Positions 1 to 7,798 of a DNA stretch of 64,000 nt are shown here, in pieces; position 1 is the stretch's first letter; every line of letters begins with the position of its first letter. This DNA is from Verrucomicrobiota bacterium. GTDB lineage: Bacteria; Verrucomicrobiota; Verrucomicrobiia; Chthoniobacterales; UBA6821. Both the position numbers and the translations under genes were made by a program. The notes below the pieces were generated by a model. It was not told the origin of the DNA. It saw nothing but the letters and a program-made list of their open reading frames with translations, and ran no database searches. The stretch covers positions 1 through 64,000 of the forward strand of contig JAIOPL010000006.1 in assembly GCA_021413925.1 (NCBI GenBank). The letters are read 5' to 3'.

Positions 1-122
1 CCTATGTCCAAGGTCTTCGAGACAGGGGAAAACCCTACAAATGCGCCATCGTCGCAGCCATGCGCAAGCTCCTCATCCACCTCCAATGCCTCATCAAAAA
101 ATCACAACTCGCCCCTTGCTAA
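1..122 (+). mobile_element. C-terminal end of an IS110-family transposase (cut by window edge)
   Basis: Reading from base 3, the third frame is open from the left edge to a TAA at 120-122 and gives about 39 residues. They read [16 protein letters not shown], then [12 protein letters not shown], and end in APC. The Y-x-x-L-R-x-R-G-K-x-x-K-x-A pattern followed by a-x-MRKLL is the typical tail of the Transposase_20 domain of IS110-family enzymes. These are serine/RuvC-like transposases that use a bridge RNA. The catalytic part lies to the left of the window, so it cannot be said whether the element is intact. The other two frames over this stretch look like shadows. Confidence 0.8.
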
Positions 123-245
123 AAACCACAGTTGCTCCGCGCCTCTGCGGGAAAATTGCAGCTGTCCCCTCCATTCCTTCAGTTCCTATCTTCCTGATGC
201 GAATCATTAAGCAGGCAAGCAATTCCACATTAAGATCCTCAGCCC
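123..245. other. Spacer between the IS110 transposase end and queA
   Basis: About 120 bases with no convincing gene. It should contain the right end of the IS110 element if that element is complete. Bases 136-152 (CCGCGCCTCTGCGGGAA) resemble the CTCTGCGCC-type intergenic repeat at 42599-42796. No terminal inverted repeat was recognised, which is normal for IS110 elements. The element boundary cannot be placed from this sequence alone. Confidence 0.4.
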
Positions 246-1232
246 ATGTCCACGCACCTCTCCGATTACCAATACGATCTGCCTCCGGAATTGATCGCCG
301 ATCGTCCGACTGAGAGGCGGGAACAGTCCCGGATGCTGGTGCTGGATCGGACAGCCGGAACAATCACCCATCACCAGTTTGCAGACTTTCCTGACCTCCT
401 CTCCCCTGCGGATCTGGTGGTACTCAACGACAGCCGCGTGATCCCGGCGCGGCTCCATGATGCCACCGGAAAGATCGAGATCCTGCTTCTGGAGAAGCGA
501 GATGAGCTGCACTGGACAGCGATGGTTCGTCCCGGAAAGAAGATGAAGCCTGGGACAATCGTCGATGTAGCGGGAACACAGGTGACTGTGATGGAGATCT
601 ACGAAGATGGGACACGACTACTAGAGTTCTCGTTACCTCCCGATCTCGATCGCCATGGTGAAATGCCGATCCCTCCCTACTTCCATCGTCCTGCCGACGA
701 GCTGGACAAGGAGCGCTATCAGACAGTCTATGCCCGGGATCCCGGATCGGTGGCGGCTCCGACGGCAGGACTCCATTTCACGCAGGAAATCCTGACCTCC
801 ATCCCCCATTCTTTCCTGACACTGCATGTGGGGGCGGGTACCTTCCAACCGGTCAAATCAGACGATCTCTCGGAGCACCGGATGCATTGTGAGAACTACA
901 CACTACCTGCTGAAACGGCATCACGGATCAATGCAACCAAACAACAAGGAGGCAGGATCGTCGCCATCGGCACCACGACCACCCGTGTCCTGGAATCGCA
1001 ACCATCCGGAGAACTCACTCCAACCAGCGGATCGACGGAGATCTTCATCCATCCTCCCTATCAATTCCAAAGAGTCGATGCCCTCCTGACGAACTTCCAT
1101 CTGCCGGCCTCGACCCTGCTCATGCTGGTAAGTGCCTTAGCCGGCAGGGAATTCATCCTGGAGGCCTATGCCGAGGCAATCCACGCGAAATACCGGTTCT
1201 TCAGCTACGGTGACTGCATGTTGATTGTGTGA
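246..1232 (+). CDS. queA: S-adenosylmethionine:tRNA ribosyltransferase-isomerase QueA
   Basis: Transfers and isomerises the ribosyl part of SAM onto 7-aminomethyl-7-deazaguanine in tRNA, giving epoxyqueuosine. It is a cytoplasmic enzyme of queuosine synthesis. The 328-residue product carries the family blocks: YDLPPELIADRP at the N terminus, VLNDSRVIPARL, the GEMPIPPYF segment, ERYQTVYA, GSVAAPTAGLHFT, and the C-terminal TNFHLPASTLLMLVSA. The length is slightly below the usual 340-355. The preceding enzyme in the pathway, tgt, is about 1.8 kb downstream on the opposite strand. The ATG at 246 directly precedes the conserved N terminus. No strong Shine-Dalgarno site is visible. Confidence 0.97.
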   Translation: MSTHLSDYQYDLPPELIADRPTERREQSRMLVLDRTAGTITHHQFADFPDLLSPADLVVLNDSRVIPARLHDATGKIEILLLEKRDELHWTAMVRPGKKMKPGTIVDVAGTQVTVMEIYEDGTRLLEFSLPPDLDRHGEMPIPPYFHRPADELDKERYQTVYARDPGSVAAPTAGLHFTQEILTSIPHSFLTLHVGAGTFQPVKSDDLSEHRMHCENYTLPAETASRINATKQQGGRIVAIGTTTTRVLESQPSGELTPTSGSTEIFIHPPYQFQRVDALLTNFHLPASTLLMLVSALAGREFILEAYAEAIHAKYRFFSYGDCMLIV

Positions 1233-1316
1233 TGAAAATGAAAGTCTTTTAGCGGTTTAGGCTGTAGCCTGTTAGGTCACTGCAAAAAGCATTCACTAAG
1301 AACTCTGTCGGCACTA

Positions 1317-1344
1317 TTTCAAGTTTCAGCTTTCAGGTTTCAAA
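1317..1344 (+). repeat. TTTCARS heptad array before the exoribonuclease gene
   Basis: Four contiguous heptads, TTTCAAG TTTCAGC TTTCAGG TTTCAAA, followed by a degenerate TTTTTCAA that ends six bases before the next start codon. The same heptads occur at 2985-3005, 3031-3051 and 7745-7786. The array takes the place of a Shine-Dalgarno site in the presumed 5' leader. Function unknown. Confidence 0.75.
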
Positions 1345-1356
1345 TTTTTCAACCCG

Positions 1357-2397
1357 ATGCCTCTCCTGACCATTTCCGAACTGAAGAAAGCAGCCCGTGA
1401 GCATTCCCCACAGGAGGCTGTGATCCATGCACAAATCGAGAGGATCACCCGCAAGGATGCATCCAACGGAAAGCCCTTCCAGGAGGCGATCTTCCGGGAT
1501 GCCACCGAGAGTATGACCCTGAGGGCATGGGCTGATAGCGCGGCCTTTGAGTCATGCTCGGAAGCAAAGCCGGGTGAGTTCGTGATGATCGAGGGTCAGT
1601 TCAGCCATAGCACGGCCTTCGGACTTGATGCCAAGAGCTGGGAAATGAGTCTGCTTCCTGATGAGGCGGTGGATCTCTTGCTGGAAGGCTCGGCGGAAAG
1701 GATTGCCCTACTCGACCGCGCCTACGGAGTTATCACGGAGGCAGTGGCAAGCCTGTGTGAACCCAGGCTGAAGTCCCTCTGCAACCGCTTCCTTGCCCTG
1801 TACGGTGCGCGCTTCCGCAGGGCGGCGGCAGCTCGTGGCAATCACCACGCCAGACGAGGGGGGCTTTTGGAGCACACCTCGAGGATGATGGAATCGGCCT
1901 TGGCCCTCTGCACGGTCTATCCCGAACTCCATCGTGATCTCCTGATCGCAGGTGTTCTCTTCCACGACACGGGCAAGCTTTGGGAGACTTGCCCACCGGA
2001 ACGAGGCTTCGGCATCGAGTCGGAACCGCGCGGCGAGCTACTGGGGCACCTTTCGATAGGAATCGAGCTCGTTAATACGCTCTGGCGCGATCTTCCGAAA
2101 GAGGGCTGGGAAGCGCTTGCGCCATCATCTGAAGATGTCCGCCTCCATCTTCTCCATCTAGTGGCTTCCCATCACGGACAGCTCGAATTCGGCTCTCCTG
2201 TACTGCCAAAGACCCCGGAGGCAGCCTTGCTGCACTTCGTGGACAATATCGACGCGCGGATGGAGATGTTCCTTGCGGCTTACGCCACGGCCGGCGCTAG
2301 CCATAAAGGCCAACATGAGTGGGTACGCCCCCTGGGTGTTGCCCCCGTGACACCACTGGCTCCCTTTCTTGAGGAACCCTCGGATCTACTCCTTTAA
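1357..2397 (+). CDS. YhaM-type 3'-5' exoribonuclease (OB fold plus HD domain)
   Basis: A predicted metal-dependent nuclease that degrades RNA (and possibly single-stranded DNA) from the 3' end. The 346-residue product has an N-terminal OB-fold nucleic-acid-binding region at about residues 17-95 and an HD domain from about 165 to 330. Visible HD metal ligands are H173 (LLEHT), H203-D204 (FHDTGK), the ASHHG motif and HFVDNIDA. This order matches YhaM/CBF1 of Firmicutes, although the overall sequence is divergent. The start follows the heptad array; no alternative start is as well placed. Substrate preference is inferred from the family only. Confidence 0.85.
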   Translation: MPLLTISELKKAAREHSPQEAVIHAQIERITRKDASNGKPFQEAIFRDATESMTLRAWADSAAFESCSEAKPGEFVMIEGQFSHSTAFGLDAKSWEMSLLPDEAVDLLLEGSAERIALLDRAYGVITEAVASLCEPRLKSLCNRFLALYGARFRRAAAARGNHHARRGGLLEHTSRMMESALALCTVYPELHRDLLIAGVLFHDTGKLWETCPPERGFGIESEPRGELLGHLSIGIELVNTLWRDLPKEGWEALAPSSEDVRLHLLHLVASHHGQLEFGSPVLPKTPEAALLHFVDNIDARMEMFLAAYATAGASHKGQHEWVRPLGVAPVTPLAPFLEEPSDLLL

Positions 2398-2437
2398 CCT
2401 TGCCAAGAAGCACCCAAAAAAGTCATTTTTACTCTCC

Positions 2438-2866
2438 GTGAAAAGTACCCCCCTTGTTCTGATGGTCATCCTGCTTTCAGGATCTGCCTCTCTGGTTTTT
2501 GCAGATATTCAGGCTCCTCCCGCATCCGATCAGGGACCGACTCGTAAGCTGGGACGTGGTCTGGGCAATATACTCTACGGTTCCACGGAGATCATCGACT
2601 CGATGTCGGATGTGAATTCTGCCGATGGCAACTCTGCCGCCTTCAGCTACGGATTGGTTCGGGGTCTGGGCAGGACCTTCGCACGACTCGGCTATGGCGT
2701 CTTCGAGACAGTGACCTTCCCCTTCCCCACACAGCACGGCACCTACCAGCCCCCTTATAACAACAATATCCAGTGGCTCAATTCAGGCTACTCGGAGTTC
2801 CCGCCTGAAGTCGGCTTCGAGACCAAGTACGACTACTGCAGGCAGTACTCGATACAGAGTTGGTGA
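2438..2866 (+). CDS. Exosortase system-associated protein, TIGR04073 family
   Basis: A small exported protein of unknown function. From a GTG at 2438 the product is 142 residues with a short basic start (MKSTPLV), a hydrophobic stretch, and a likely signal-peptidase site after VFA. The mature part holds the family blocks KLGRGLGNILYGSTEI, FSYGLVRGLGRTFARLGYG and VYE/VFETVTFPFP, which I recognise as TIGR04073. An ATG at 2369 would add 23 residues and overlap the nuclease gene; an ATG at 2462 would remove the basic residues, so GTG 2438 is preferred. The family is reported from genomes with PEP-CTERM/exosortase sorting. No exosortase is in this window. Confidence 0.75.
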   Translation: MKSTPLVLMVILLSGSASLVFADIQAPPASDQGPTRKLGRGLGNILYGSTEIIDSMSDVNSADGNSAAFSYGLVRGLGRTFARLGYGVFETVTFPFPTQHGTYQPPYNNNIQWLNSGYSEFPPEVGFETKYDYCRQYSIQSW

Positions 2867-2889
2867 ATGCTGCCGCTTGACGGCAGCAT
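2867..2889 (+). terminator. Perfect 9-bp hairpin directly after the TIGR04073 stop
   Basis: ATGCTGCCG and CGGCAGCAT pair perfectly around the loop CTTGA, starting one base after the stop codon. There is no following T run on either strand, so this may be an mRNA 3'-end stabiliser or a Rho-linked end, not a classical intrinsic terminator. Confidence 0.5.
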
Positions 2890-2895
2890 GAAACT

Positions 2896-3051
2896 TGAAG
2901 GTTGAAACGTGAAACCTGAGTCAGAACCACTGAAGCAAATCTCAGGCAGTAAGTTAATCTCCCCATCTTATTTTCTTACTCAGGTTTCAAGTTTCAACTT
3001 TCATCCTTCCAACTCCCCCTCTGACTCAGCTTTCAGGTCTCAAGTTTCATC
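2896..3051. repeat. TTTCARS heptads in inverted arrangement between convergent genes
   Basis: On the plus strand, heptads TTTCAAG, TTTCAAC and TTTCATC run at 2985-3005 and TTTCAGG, TCTCAAG, TTTCATC at 3031-3051. An inverted copy lies at 2896-2920. The arms 2896-2920 and 2979-3003 match at 23 of 25 bases and could fold into a long stem with a loop of about 58 bases. The second heptad run covers the stop codon of tgt (TGA at 3042-3040), so the last codons of that gene are repeat-derived. Placement between convergent genes suggests a bidirectional 3'-end structure. Confidence 0.65.
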
Positions 3052-4194
3052 CTTCTCTGCCGCGTTCCAGACTCGGTAGCCCGCGACGAATTCCTTCCTG
3101 AATTCCGCAAAGGATCCGTCTAGAATCGTAGCCCGGATCTTTCTCATGAGGGAGAGATAGAAGTGGAGGTTATGCAGGGAGATGAGTCGGAGACCCAGGA
3201 TCTCCTCTGCCTTCACCAGATGACGCAGATAGGCTCGCGAGAAGGTAGTGCAGGCCGGACAGGTGCATCCCTCCTCGATCGGGAGGGGATCACGCGTGTA
3301 GGGGGCGTTCTTGAGATTCATGGTCCCCTTGGCCGTGAAGGCTGTGCCGTTGCGGGCGATTCGTGTCGGAAGGACGCAGTCGAACATGTCTATACCCCGT
3401 GCCACCATCTCGACCAACTGAGGAGGTGTGCCGAGACCCATGGCATAGCGTGGAGCACTCTCTGGCAGAAACGGGACGCTTGCTTCGACGGCCTTCATCA
3501 TCTCTGGCTCGGGCTCCCCGACGCTGACACCACCCACGGCATACCCATCAAAACCGATTTCCACAAGGGATTGAGCGGAACGCTCGCGCAGGTCGAGATG
3601 GGAACTTCCCTGAACAATCCCGAAGAGCAGCGGACGTCCCTCTTCAGGCTGGGTCCGCCACCATTCGCGGGAGCGACGCTCCCAGCGGGTCGTGAGGTCA
3701 AGGCTCTTGGCCGCATCCTCGTAGCTACAGGGGAAAGGAGGGCACTCGTCGAAGGCCATCACCACATCGCTGCCAAGATCACGCTGGATCTGCATCGAGG
3801 TCTCGGGACCGATGAAGGTCGGAGTGCCGTCGAGATGGTTCTGAAAATGTACTCCCTCCTCCGTGATTCGGCGAAGCTTCGAGAGGGAGAAAACCTGAAA
3901 TCCGCCACTGTCTGTCAGGATGGCTCGATCCCAACCCATGAAGCGATGCAATCCCCCAAGCTCCTCGATGACTTTCTCACTCGGCCTCACATGGAGGTGG
4001 TAGGTATTGCCGAGGATGATCTTCGCGCCGAGAGATCGGAGTTCATCGGGAGAGACGGCCTTGACCGTGGCCTGAGTGCCTACAGGCATGAAGACAGGTG
4101 TCTCCACGTCGGCGCGCCGGGTGTGCAGGATCCCGGCCCGAGCCTTACTGGAGGGATCGGTCTTAAGAAGGGTAAAGGGAGATTTAGAACTCAC
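3040..4194 (-). CDS. tgt: Queuine tRNA-ribosyltransferase (tRNA-guanine transglycosylase)
   Basis: Exchanges guanine-34 of GUN-anticodon tRNAs for preQ1, the step before QueA. The 384-residue length is normal for the bacterial enzyme. Visible motifs are GNTYHL, TDSGGFQVFS with the base-recognition Asp at about residue 95, GIVQGS, YAVGGVSVGE, FDCVLPTR with the catalytic nucleophile Asp at about 270, and the zinc site C-T-C-P-A-C followed by LHNLHFY. The start is a GTG (4194-4192) inside the arm of an inverted repeat (4189-4218). The 3' end lies inside the heptad repeat. It shares direction with the pyr operon upstream, with a 160-bp gap. Confidence 0.96.
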   Translation of the reverse strand: MSSKSPFTLLKTDPSSKARAGILHTRRADVETPVFMPVGTQATVKAVSPDELRSLGAKIILGNTYHLHVRPSEKVIEELGGLHRFMGWDRAILTDSGGFQVFSLSKLRRITEEGVHFQNHLDGTPTFIGPETSMQIQRDLGSDVVMAFDECPPFPCSYEDAAKSLDLTTRWERRSREWWRTQPEEGRPLLFGIVQGSSHLDLRERSAQSLVEIGFDGYAVGGVSVGEPEPEMMKAVEASVPFLPESAPRYAMGLGTPPQLVEMVARGIDMFDCVLPTRIARNGTAFTAKGTMNLKNAPYTRDPLPIEEGCTCPACTTFSRAYLRHLVKAEEILGLRLISLHNLHFYLSLMRKIRATILDGSFAEFRKEFVAGYRVWNAAEKDET

Positions 4195-4347
4195 AGGGAT
4201 GAAGGGGATAAATGGGATGGCCGAAGGAATGAAATCTGAAACTGAGGGATTGAGGAATGGCGCTCAATCAAAGAGGAGAAAAACATCATGATGGAACTTC
4301 CTATCTGGGGAAATCCCTATCCCTTTCATCCCCTTCATCCCTGTGAG
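4189..4347. repeat. 30-bp inverted repeat (CATCCC/GGGATG type) between pyrC and tgt
   Basis: Left arm 4189-4218 and right arm 4318-4347 are reverse complements at 28 of 30 positions. Their core is ACTCACAGGGATGAAGGGGA. Each arm is built of short GGGATGAA-like units. The left arm contains the GTG start and the upstream leader of tgt; the right arm ends seven bases from the pyrC stop. About 100 bases without a gene lie between the arms. Confidence 0.7.
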
Positions 4348-4354
4348 TGCACCA

Positions 4355-5662
4355 TCAGCTCCTGAAACCGCTTTCCAGATCCCAGACTACCTTCCCTCCG
4401 ACGATGGTTGTGAGGGCTCTGCCACGCAGGGAGTGACCATGGAATGGAGTGTTGCGCGAGAGCGATGAGGACTCATTCTTGTCGACGGTCCATGCATGAT
4501 CCGGATCGAGGATCGTTATATCAGCAGGAGCTCCCGTGGAGAGAGTCCCCCGATCGAGGCGTAGGAACTTGGCCGGATTGACAGTCAGCATCCCGAGGAT
4601 CTGCGGGAGGGTGAGCGCCTTGCGCTGATGGAGCAAGATCTCCAGGAAGAGGGCCAATTCGGTTTCCAATCCGAGGATCCCGAAGGGAGCACGGTCGAAT
4701 TCCACTTCCTTCTCATAGGTTGCATGAGGAGCATGATCGCTGGCCAGGATGGTGATCGTGCCGTCGGAGATCCCCGCAATGATCTCATCAATGTCGGCCT
4801 GTGTACGCAGGGGGGGATTCATTTTGAAGTTCGTGTCGAAGTTCTTCAGTTCACCATCGGTGAGAGCGATGTGATGGGGGCAAGCCTCGGCGGTGATCGG
4901 AACGCCGCGCTGACGCGCTTCCCTAAGCAGGCGGACGCTGCGAGCCGAGCTGATATGTTGGCAATGAATCGGATGGCCGGTCTCCTCAGCTAACAGAATA
5001 TTCCTGGCGACAATGAGGTCCTCGGCCAGGGAGGGCCATCCCGGCAAACCTAGCCGGGTACTCCACTCCCCTTCGTTCATGACACCGTCGGCACTCAGGG
5101 TGGTCTCCTGGCAATGATCCATCACGGGCAGGCCGTAATGTCGGGCATACTCAACGGCGCGGCGCATCACTCCGTGGTTCTGGACGCAACGGCCGTCATC
5201 GGTCAGTGCCACAACCCCGGCGGCCGCCAAGGCCCCGATCGGAGCCATCTCTTCTCCGGCAAGCCCCTTGGTGATGGCTCCCGTGCAGAAGACATTCACG
5301 CAGGCTGTGGAAGCGGCGCGCTCTTGGATCCAGGCAATCGTTGCAGGACTGTCGGCGACAGGAGAAGTGTTCGGCATACAGACCACCGTGGTGAATCCGC
5401 CGGCGGCAGCGCAACGGGCTCCGGTTGCGATCGTCTCCTTGTGCGATTGTCCCGGCTCACGGAAATGGACATGGATGTCGATGAGTCCCGGTGAGACCAC
5501 CTTGCCGGTGGCATCGATGACCTCAGCACCTCTTTCACCTTTTTCATTCTTGGGAAGAGAATCGACGATGATTCCATCCCTGACGAAGAGATCCCCGATT
5601 CGGTCGATTCCGTTTGCCGGATCGATGATGCGGCCTCCCTTTATATGCAGTGAAGCGTTCAT
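4355..5662 (-). CDS. pyrC: Dihydroorotase (class I)
   Basis: Cyclises N-carbamoyl-aspartate to dihydroorotate in pyrimidine synthesis. The 435-residue protein has the metal-binding motif [10 protein letters not shown], a [13 protein letters not shown] block, the later metal ligands in MDHCQE and CQHIS, and ASDHAPH near the C terminus. These are features of the long, class I (Bacillus-type) enzyme. The frame is open further upstream, but that part is out-of-frame pyrB sequence. The ATG at 5662 overlaps the pyrB stop as ATGA and begins exactly at the conserved start ([15 protein letters not shown]). It is the last gene of pyrR-pyrB-pyrC. Confidence 0.96.
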   Translation of the reverse strand: MNASLHIKGGRIIDPANGIDRIGDLFVRDGIIVDSLPKNEKGERGAEVIDATGKVVSPGLIDIHVHFREPGQSHKETIATGARCAAAGGFTTVVCMPNTSPVADSPATIAWIQERAASTACVNVFCTGAITKGLAGEEMAPIGALAAAGVVALTDDGRCVQNHGVMRRAVEYARHYGLPVMDHCQETTLSADGVMNEGEWSTRLGLPGWPSLAEDLIVARNILLAEETGHPIHCQHISSARSVRLLREARQRGVPITAEACPHHIALTDGELKNFDTNFKMNPPLRTQADIDEIIAGISDGTITILASDHAPHATYEKEVEFDRAPFGILGLETELALFLEILLHQRKALTLPQILGMLTVNPAKFLRLDRGTLSTGAPADITILDPDHAWTVDKNESSSLSRNTPFHGHSLRGRALTTIVGGKVVWDLESGFRS

Positions 5663-6630
5663 GAAAGTGAATCCGTGGCGGACGGGGTGACAGGGGCGAA
5701 GGGTGCTCCGCCGGAGCAAAGATAGAGAACGGCCATGCGGACGGCGAGACCGTTGGTCACCTGGTCGAGAATAACGCTTCCCCGGCCATCCGCCACATCG
5801 CTGTCGATCTCGATACCTCGGTTCATCGGACCGGGATGCATGATCAGGCACTCCGGCTTGATCCTCTCCGCTCGTTTCTTGGTCAAACCAAAACGCGCCG
5901 TGTACTCCCCGAGACCCGGGAAATATTCCTTGCGCTGGCGCTCGTACTGGATACGCAGAAGATTGATGACATCCACCTCTTCCAGGACCTCGTCGATGCT
6001 GTGCACCAGCTTGACCCCGAGGCAGGCAAAGGTCGCGGGAACAAGCGTGGAAGGACCTACCAGAGTCACCTCTGCTCCGAGTTTCGTGAGGAGTTGAATA
6101 TTGGAGCGGGCCACGCGACTGAAGAGAATGTCCCCGACTATTGCCACGTGAACTCCTTTGATGTAGCCCAGCTTCTCGCGGATCGTGAAGGCATCCAGAA
6201 GGCCCTGGGTAGGATGCTCGTGGGCGCCGTCACCGGCATTGATGACTGAGGCATTCAACCGATCGGCTAGGAAGCGGGCACTTCCGGCTGACTGGTGCCG
6301 GATCACGATAAGATCGGCCCTGAGCGCCTCCAGATTGCGGGCTGTATCGAGAAGAGTCTCCCCCTTCTCCAGACTCGAGGCGGAAGCGGAGATATTGATG
6401 ACATCGGCACTCAGGCGCATCGCGGCAAGCTCGAATGAAATACGGGTTCTCGTACTCGGCTCGATAAAGAAATTTACCAGGGTCTTACCGCGAAGTGCGG
6501 GGACTTTCTTGAGATTGCGCTCCCCCACTCCCTTGAAGGCCTTTGCCGTGTCGAGGATGGTTATTAACTCGTCGGGCGTGTGATCCGCGAGTGCGCAGAG
6601 ATCCTTATGCTTCCATTGATGGGTGGTCAT
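5659..6630 (-). CDS. pyrB: Aspartate carbamoyltransferase catalytic subunit
   Basis: Joins carbamoyl phosphate to aspartate, the committed step of pyrimidine synthesis. The 323-residue length is typical. The carbamoyl-phosphate loop [13 protein letters not shown] lies at about residues 55-67. RHQSAG, the [12 protein letters not shown] block and the C-terminal MHPGPMNRG with the aspartate-binding region are also present. The start overlaps the pyrR stop and the stop overlaps the pyrC start, both as ATGA, indicating translational coupling. No regulatory chain (pyrI) is nearby, which fits Bacillus-like trimeric enzymes. Confidence 0.97.
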   Translation of the reverse strand: MTTHQWKHKDLCALADHTPDELITILDTAKAFKGVGERNLKKVPALRGKTLVNFFIEPSTRTRISFELAAMRLSADVINISASASSLEKGETLLDTARNLEALRADLIVIRHQSAGSARFLADRLNASVINAGDGAHEHPTQGLLDAFTIREKLGYIKGVHVAIVGDILFSRVARSNIQLLTKLGAEVTLVGPSTLVPATFACLGVKLVHSIDEVLEEVDVINLLRIQYERQRKEYFPGLGEYTARFGLTKKRAERIKPECLIMHPGPMNRGIEIDSDVADGRGSVILDQVTNGLAVRMAVLYLCSGGAPFAPVTPSATDSLS

Positions 6631-7250
6631 GATTGAGGCGAGGAAGGAGCTTGGTGGCCAACTTGGTGAACGAGTGTCACAGAATCAGGAACGTTGTCGG
6701 TCTCTTCGAAGCGAACCCTGATACGATCGGAAAAAGCCGTCGGCACGTTCTTGCCTACAAAATCCGCCCTAATGGGAAGCTCGCGATGGCCTCGGTCGAC
6801 CAGAACCGCCAACTGAATCCGCGAGGGGCGGCCAAAGGAGGCGATCGCATCCATCGCGGCCCGGCAACTACGACCCGTGAAAAGAACATCATCGATCAGC
6901 ACCAGTGGCCGTCCATCCAGATCCAGGGGAAGCTCCGTCGGCTCCAGTGCACTCAAACTGATCCTCGTGGCAAGATCGTCGCGGTGCATGGAGACATCCA
7001 CGATACCGAGCGCCGGGGAGACCCCCTCGATCTCGGCAATGTGAGCGGCGATGCGACTGGCGACAATCTTTCCCCGAGTGGGGATTCCGGCGATGACCAA
7101 TCGGGAGAGATCCTCGTTCTGCTCGATGATCTCGTGGGCGATGCGACGGATCGCCTTGCGGATGGAGTCCGCATCCATAACCACAGACTCTCCCATCTCT
7201 AAGGATTTGGGATGCTGGGCGGTAGTCTTGGTTGATTCGGTTGGTGTCAT
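6627..7250 (-). CDS. pyrR: Pyrimidine regulatory protein / uracil phosphoribosyltransferase PyrR
   Basis: In Firmicutes PyrR binds pyr mRNA to cause attenuation and also has uracil phosphoribosyltransferase activity. The product has the PRPP-binding motif [13 protein letters not shown], the [10 protein letters not shown]-like [14 protein letters not shown] block and a C-terminal [21 protein letters not shown]. The first 18-24 residues are poorly conserved, and an internal ATG at 7196 or 7178 is possible. As first gene of the pyr operon it may regulate it. The 64-base leader after the upstream gene is too short to show a full attenuator, so the regulatory role here is inference. Confidence 0.92.
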   Translation of the reverse strand: MTPTESTKTTAQHPKSLEMGESVVMDADSIRKAIRRIAHEIIEQNEDLSRLVIAGIPTRGKIVASRIAAHIAEIEGVSPALGIVDVSMHRDDLATRISLSALEPTELPLDLDGRPLVLIDDVLFTGRSCRAAMDAIASFGRPSRIQLAVLVDRGHRELPIRADFVGKNVPTAFSDRIRVRFEETDNVPDSVTLVHQVGHQAPSSPQS

Positions 7251-7314
7251 GATCCTTGGCGGTCTCGCGGGGCCTCCTTAAAGGAAAAAAGAAATAAGGA
7301 AAAAGAAGCAGTGG

Positions 7315-7536
7315 TTAGGTCGTTTTTTTGGCTGCCGCACGGGCCTGACGCCAAGGTGTGCGATGCTTCATCATCCAGTCGAGAAGAGCCCGTTCAAATC
7401 CTATGTCACGACCCTGCTTCTCGCTCTCATACCACTTGTGGCGGAGAATTTGCTCCCTTTCCGCTTGGAATTCCCTGTAGAGGGTCGAATTCCTGAGCAG
7501 ATCGCCTGCATCGACTGATGCTGGTGGACGTGTCAT
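7315..7536 (-). CDS. Small conserved hypothetical protein (73 residues)
   Basis: I do not recognise a named family with certainty. From the ATG at 7536 the product is acidic at the N terminus and basic at the end. A core (REFQAERE, HKWYESEKQGRDIGFERALLDW) looks like a helical, conserved motif, and the tail is RQARAAAKKTT. Translation could be extended 42 residues upstream, but that stretch is low-complexity and includes repeat-like sequence, so the internal start is chosen. It lies 64 bases upstream of pyrR on the same strand and may share its transcript. Confidence 0.6.
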   Translation of the reverse strand: MTRPPASVDAGDLLRNSTLYREFQAEREQILRHKWYESEKQGRDIGFERALLDWMMKHRTPWRQARAAAKKTT

Positions 7537-7661
7537 TGAGTAATTGATAAGCGGAGAGATCCCCGGAGTCAATCCTTGAAGGAGTCTGGCAACAAACGAA
7601 GAAAAGTTAAAAAGTGGAAGGTTAGAAGGGGGGTACAGGTCAGCTTTCAGGTTTGACGGCA

Positions 7662-7734
7662 CTTGCCTCCCTGCAAGCGGCGCCGCCCCTCACGGGGCTA
7701 CCTTCGGTAGTCTACCGCGCCCGATCCCTCGGGC
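7662..7734. repeat. Run of four short perfect hairpins
   Basis: Four adjacent stem-loops occur within 73 bases: CTTGC/GCAAG (7662-7677), GCCCC/GGGGC (7685-7698), CTACC/GGTAG (7698-7710) and GCCCGA/TCGGGC (7719-7734). The region is much more GC-rich than the heptad repeats on either side. It sits in the 3' region of the ABC transporter gene and upstream of the small gene at 7315-7536, so it would be transcribed on the minus strand. It resembles a REP-like palindromic element. No known riboswitch or RNA family was recognised. Confidence 0.6.
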
Positions 7735-7744
7735 TTGGTTCAGC

Positions 7745-7786
7745 TTTAAGGTCTCAGCTTTCAGGTCTCAGCTTTAAGGTCTCCAG
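7745..7786 (+). repeat. Six heptads of the TTTCARS family
   Basis: TTTAAGG TCTCAGC TTTCAGG TCTCAGC TTTAAGG TCTCCAG run without a break, giving a 14-base super-repeat. A single TTTCAGG is also found at 7645-7651, left of the four hairpins. The array ends 13 bases from the stop of the ABC transporter gene. In transcripts of that gene it would appear as the purine-rich complement. Confidence 0.75.
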
Positions 7787-7798
7787 ATTCAGCCACCC

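Noticed and set aside
4-313. Short frames in the first 300 bases
   Set aside because: They are out of frame with the IS110 transposase end in frame 3, which has a family-like sequence; the others are Ser/Pro/His-rich low-complexity shadows.
1317-3051. Heptad arrays as a CRISPR array
   Set aside because: Units are only seven bases and contiguous, with no spacers; no cas genes are in the window.
3163-4239. 358-codon open frame on the plus strand across tgt
   Set aside because: It is antisense to a clear tgt gene, has no recognisable domain, and reads like reverse-strand codon bias.
7251-7314. PyrR-responsive attenuator before pyrR
   Set aside because: The gap is only 64 bases and shows no terminator/antiterminator pair or clear PyrR-binding loop.
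7662-7734. Hairpin run as a known riboswitch
   Set aside because: It lies at the 3' side of the ABC transporter gene and no conserved aptamer sequence could be recognised.
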